Position numbers and translations under genes: made by a program
Notes under the pieces: generated by a model
The model's input: only the letters and a program-made list of their open reading frames with translations
The model's database searches: none
What the model was told of the DNA's origin: nothing
Origin: Nitrospirota bacterium
GTDB lineage: Bacteria; Nitrospirota; UBA9217
DNA: 45,892 nt
Assembly (NCBI GenBank): GCA_029858565.1
Contig: JAOUEV010000027.1
Location: 1 to 45,892 of the forward strand
Direction: 5' to 3'
Shown: piece after piece, positions 43,444 to 45,892 of the stretch
How the letters are laid out: every line of letters starts with the position of its first letter
Numbering within the stretch: the stretch's first letter is position 1

Positions 43444-45126
43444 ATGCCTACGATAGATATAAAGAAGAAGGACCTCGACGGCTTGATCGGGAAGAAACTT
43501 TCCCTGGAAACGCTCGAAAACCACTTGAAGCTCGCCAAGGCGGAGTTGAAGGAGTACAACGCCGAGAGCGACGATATGAAGGTGGAGCTGTCCGACAGCA
43601 ACCGCCCCGATCTATGGTGCGCAGAGGGCGTGGCGCGCCAGATCAGGATGCACTTGACCGGCAAGCCCGAGGAGTATCCCTTCTTCAAACCCGGCAGGAA
43701 AGCGACGCGGATCATCCGCGTGGCAAAGGACATGAAGGCCGTGCGTCCGTACCTGGCCGCCTGCACTGCTCAGGGCATCAGGATGAACGACGCGGTCCTG
43801 ACCCAGATGATCCAGAGCCAGGACAAGCTCGCTGAGATCTTCGGCAGAAAGCGTTCCACGGTGTCGATCGGTATCTACGAACTGGACAAGATCGCGTTCC
43901 CTGTGGATTACCGTCTTGCTGCGCCCGACGAGATATCTTTCACTCCGCTGGGCATGACCGAGAAGATGACGCTCGGCCGCATCCTTGACCAGCATCCCAA
44001 GGGCATCCAGTACGGCGGGATCGTGCGGCCCTTCAAAAAGTACCCGGTCTTGATCGACGGCATGAACCAGGTGCTGTCCTTTCCGCCGATCATCAACAGC
44101 ACGGAGATCGGCGAGGTAAAGACCACCACCCGCAATGTCCTGGTCGAGGTGACCGGAACGGACCAGCGCATGGTCGCGCTCACCCTGAACATCATCGCGG
44201 TCAGCCTTTACGACCGGGGCGCCGAGATCGATCCGGTCCAGGTCGTTTGTCCTTATGCCACCGACCTCGGCAAGAACATCACCTTTCCCCGGGACACGTC
44301 GATCACGGTCTCGCTCTCACCGGAGCGGTTCTCTCAGGCGCTTGGCGAGGATGTTTCCGCAGTTGATCTGAAGCGCCGGCTGACCGCTTATGGTCACCGC
44401 GTGCGCAGTATGGGAAAGGCGCTCAAGATCACCTGTCCGCCCTACCGCGACGACATGATGCATCCCATGGACATGGTGGAGGATTACGCCATCAGCAGGG
44501 GGTACGAATCCTTCGAGGCGGTGATGCCCAGGGAATCCACGGTCGGCGGACTTTCGTCGCTCGAAGTGTTCTCGGACACGGTCCGCGGCCATATGGTGGG
44601 CACGGGCTTCCAGGAGTTCGTATCGAACATTCTCTGCTCCCGCGAGGAACTCGCCGACGCCCTCTCGGCGGACGACCGTCTGATCGAAGTTGACAATGTC
44701 ATGTCCCTTGCCTATTCCGTGGTCCGACACAGCGTGCTGCCGTCGCTCCTGAACGTCGAGTCGGCAAGTTCCAAGGCGTTCTATCCCCACCGGACCTTCG
44801 AGGTCGGCGAGGTCGCGCTTCCGGACAGCGGCAGCATCATGGGAACGCGGACGGACCTTAACCTCGGAGCGATCATATCTCATCCAACGGCAAATTTTTC
44901 CGAGATGCACTCCACGCTTGACGTATTGCTCTACTACCTCGGCATTGAGTACAAGCTTGTGCCGTCGGAACATCCACTGTTCCTTAGCGGTCGGTGCGGG
45001 AAAGTGCAGGCCGGAGACAATGTGTTGGGCTATATCGGCGAATTGCGGCCCGAGGTGCTTGAGCGGAGGCAGATCGCCATGCCGACGGCAGCGTTCGAGA
45101 TCAATCTAAATAGGATACAGCTGTAG
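43444..45126 (+). CDS. pheT: Phenylalanyl-tRNA synthetase beta subunit, archaeal/eukaryotic type
   Basis: The beta subunit of 560 residues is the short archaeal type, lacking the N-terminal tRNA-binding domain and the C-terminal anticodon-binding domain of the roughly 800-residue bacterial PheT. Features are the N-terminal DGLIGKKLSLETLENHL, the RPDLWCAEGVARQIR and B3/4-type phrase (IGIYELDKIAFPV). The B5 region (LKRRLTAYGHRVRSMG, then CPPYRDDMMHPMDMVEDYAI) and a catalytic-like C-terminal domain follow. pheS and pheT of the same foreign type sit together, so the whole enzyme was probably exchanged as a unit. There is no clear Shine-Dalgarno sequence, so translation may be coupled to pheS. Confidence 0.95.
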   Translation: MPTIDIKKKDLDGLIGKKLSLETLENHLKLAKAELKEYNAESDDMKVELSDSNRPDLWCAEGVARQIRMHLTGKPEEYPFFKPGRKATRIIRVAKDMKAVRPYLAACTAQGIRMNDAVLTQMIQSQDKLAEIFGRKRSTVSIGIYELDKIAFPVDYRLAAPDEISFTPLGMTEKMTLGRILDQHPKGIQYGGIVRPFKKYPVLIDGMNQVLSFPPIINSTEIGEVKTTTRNVLVEVTGTDQRMVALTLNIIAVSLYDRGAEIDPVQVVCPYATDLGKNITFPRDTSITVSLSPERFSQALGEDVSAVDLKRRLTAYGHRVRSMGKALKITCPPYRDDMMHPMDMVEDYAISRGYESFEAVMPRESTVGGLSSLEVFSDTVRGHMVGTGFQEFVSNILCSREELADALSADDRLIEVDNVMSLAYSVVRHSVLPSLLNVESASSKAFYPHRTFEVGEVALPDSGSIMGTRTDLNLGAIISHPTANFSEMHSTLDVLLYYLGIEYKLVPSEHPLFLSGRCGKVQAGDNVLGYIGELRPEVLERRQIAMPTAAFEINLNRIQL

Positions 45127-45177
45127 CCTTCCGTAAAGCGAAGTTTGCTTATTGCCACAAACAGCCTCGCATTCCCA

Positions 45178-45891
45178 TCAGTCCATCTTGATCCTGTTCG
45201 GCCAACTGTAGATGTTCATGCGGTCTCCGCGGGCGAAACCAATGAGCGTGATGCCCATGTCCTCGGCGTAGTTGATGGCCATGCAGGATGGCGCAGCCCT
45301 GCTGATCAGGATCGGAAAACGGTTGCGGCCTGCCTTGGTCACGATCTCCGAGGTCACCCTGCCGCTGGTGAGCAGGATCTTGTTCTCCACTGACACGTTC
45401 GCAAGGAACGCTTTCCCTATCAGCTTGTCCACGGCATTGTGTCTGCCGATATCTTCCGAAAAGAACAGTATATCCTTTCCGTCGGACAAGGCGGAACTGT
45501 GCACGCCGCCGGTCTCCAGGTAGAGCGACGAGATGTTCCTGAAGGCAGTGAGCAGATCTCGGATCGCGTTTATGGCGAGCGTCGGGGCTGTTGTGGAAAG
45601 TCTGCGGTCCCGCGACCGGTCATAGGTGGTGAACGTGATGCCCTTGCCGCAGCCCGACGAGATCGCGCGGGTCGCGAAGAGCTTTTCCCAGTCAGCAGGC
45701 AGCGATGCCAGCGTGATCCGCACCAGGGGCTCCGAGTCCGACACTTCGATCGACCGCAGACCGGAGCGGTCCGTAAGGATGCCCTCGGACAGCAGGAATC
45801 CAACGGCAAGTTCCTTGAGCTCCGTGGGGGTGCAAAGCAGGGTGACGAGCTGCGTATCGTTCAGGACCAGCCGGACCGGAAGCTCGGCCGC
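45178..45891 (-). CDS. fdhD: Formate dehydrogenase accessory sulfurtransferase FdhD, 5' partial
   Basis: FdhD moves sulfur from the cysteine desulfurase to the molybdenum cofactor of formate dehydrogenase, making it active. The frame is open to the right edge of the window, so the N-terminus is missing. Motifs in the visible part are FLLSEGIL, SGCGKGITF, HSSAL, EDIGRHNAVDKLIGKA, LLTSGRVTSE, SRAAPSCMAI and IGFARGDRMNIYS. The expected catalytic Cys is in SSGCGKG. In-frame GTG/ATG codons inside the window are internal. It converges with pheT, 51 bases apart. Formate dehydrogenase genes may lie beyond the window. Confidence 0.96.
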   Translation of the reverse strand, partial: AAELPVRLVLNDTQLVTLLCTPTELKELAVGFLLSEGILTDRSGLRSIEVSDSEPLVRITLASLPADWEKLFATRAISSGCGKGITFTTYDRSRDRRLSTTAPTLAINAIRDLLTAFRNISSLYLETGGVHSSALSDGKDILFFSEDIGRHNAVDKLIGKAFLANVSVENKILLTSGRVTSEIVTKAGRNRFPILISRAAPSCMAINYAEDMGITLIGFARGDRMNIYSWPNRIKMD

Positions 45892-45892
45892 C

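Overview
This window reads as a chromosomal segment of a GC-rich, Gram-negative, probably anaerobic bacterium, most likely of the Nitrospirota or the former deltaproteobacteria. The Gram-negative inference comes from lipoproteins and an outer-membrane barrel. The anaerobic inference comes from a membrane-anchored decaheme cytochrome c, an fdhD gene and a DUF362 ferredoxin protein. The phylum is an inference from gene order and content, because no rRNA or ribosomal protein gene lies in the window. Nearly all genes are housekeeping genes with intact reading frames. No prophage, transposase or CRISPR array was seen.

Layout. 1-5.9 kb: the tail of a membrane-anchored protein, guaB, a tiny cysteine-rich protein, a secreted SUMF1-domain protein and a DUF523/DUF1722 protein. 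6.0-10.2 kb: an RluB-like pseudouridine synthase with a long repetitive tail, acylphosphatase, a lipoprotein and a membrane-anchored hydrolase. 10.2-12.9 kb: a VapBC-type toxin-antitoxin pair, tsaB-rimI and a DUF465 protein. 12.9-21.9 kb: a biosynthetic cluster ilvD-ilvB-ilvN-(lipoprotein)-ilvC-psd-pssA-leuA. 22.0-29.0 kb: a small reverse-strand gene, then leuC-leuD-leuB, two different aspartate-semialdehyde dehydrogenases and the decaheme cytochrome. 29.0-32.6 kb: a 62-residue helix-turn-helix protein, an inositol-monophosphatase family gene, a DUF362 ferredoxin protein and a reverse-strand helical-repeat protein. 32.6-38.5 kb: an HNH protein, an outer-membrane barrel, DUF4388 and DUF3786 proteins, pyrF, pyrE and an rpoD-type sigma factor. 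38.5-45.9 kb: reverse-strand genes (a small hypothetical protein, an APS-kinase-like protein, an APH-fold kinase and a PP-loop ThiI-like protein), then archaeal-type pheS-pheT and a partial fdhD.

How the genes work together. The ilv and leu genes encode the common valine/isoleucine steps and the whole leucine branch up to the final transamination. The asd genes feed the aspartate family. psd and pssA sit in the middle of the ilv-leu run and make phosphatidylethanolamine. pyrF and pyrE are the last two steps to UMP, and guaB commits IMP to GMP.

The most interesting signals are not single genes. First, several genes have good sigma70-type promoters whose -10 box lies only 5-14 bases before the start codon and which lack a Shine-Dalgarno sequence (RluB-like, tsaB, leuC, the helical-repeat gene, the 38.9 kb gene, nearly pheS). 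This predicts leaderless or almost leaderless mRNAs. Second, short intergenic gaps carry two kinds of repeat: four-unit heptamer arrays at three places, and degenerate inverted-repeat pairs just upstream of gene starts. Third, the phenylalanyl-tRNA synthetase is of the archaeal/eukaryotic type. Fourth, an APH-fold kinase gene overlaps an APS-kinase-like gene with no sulfate-assimilation gene nearby.
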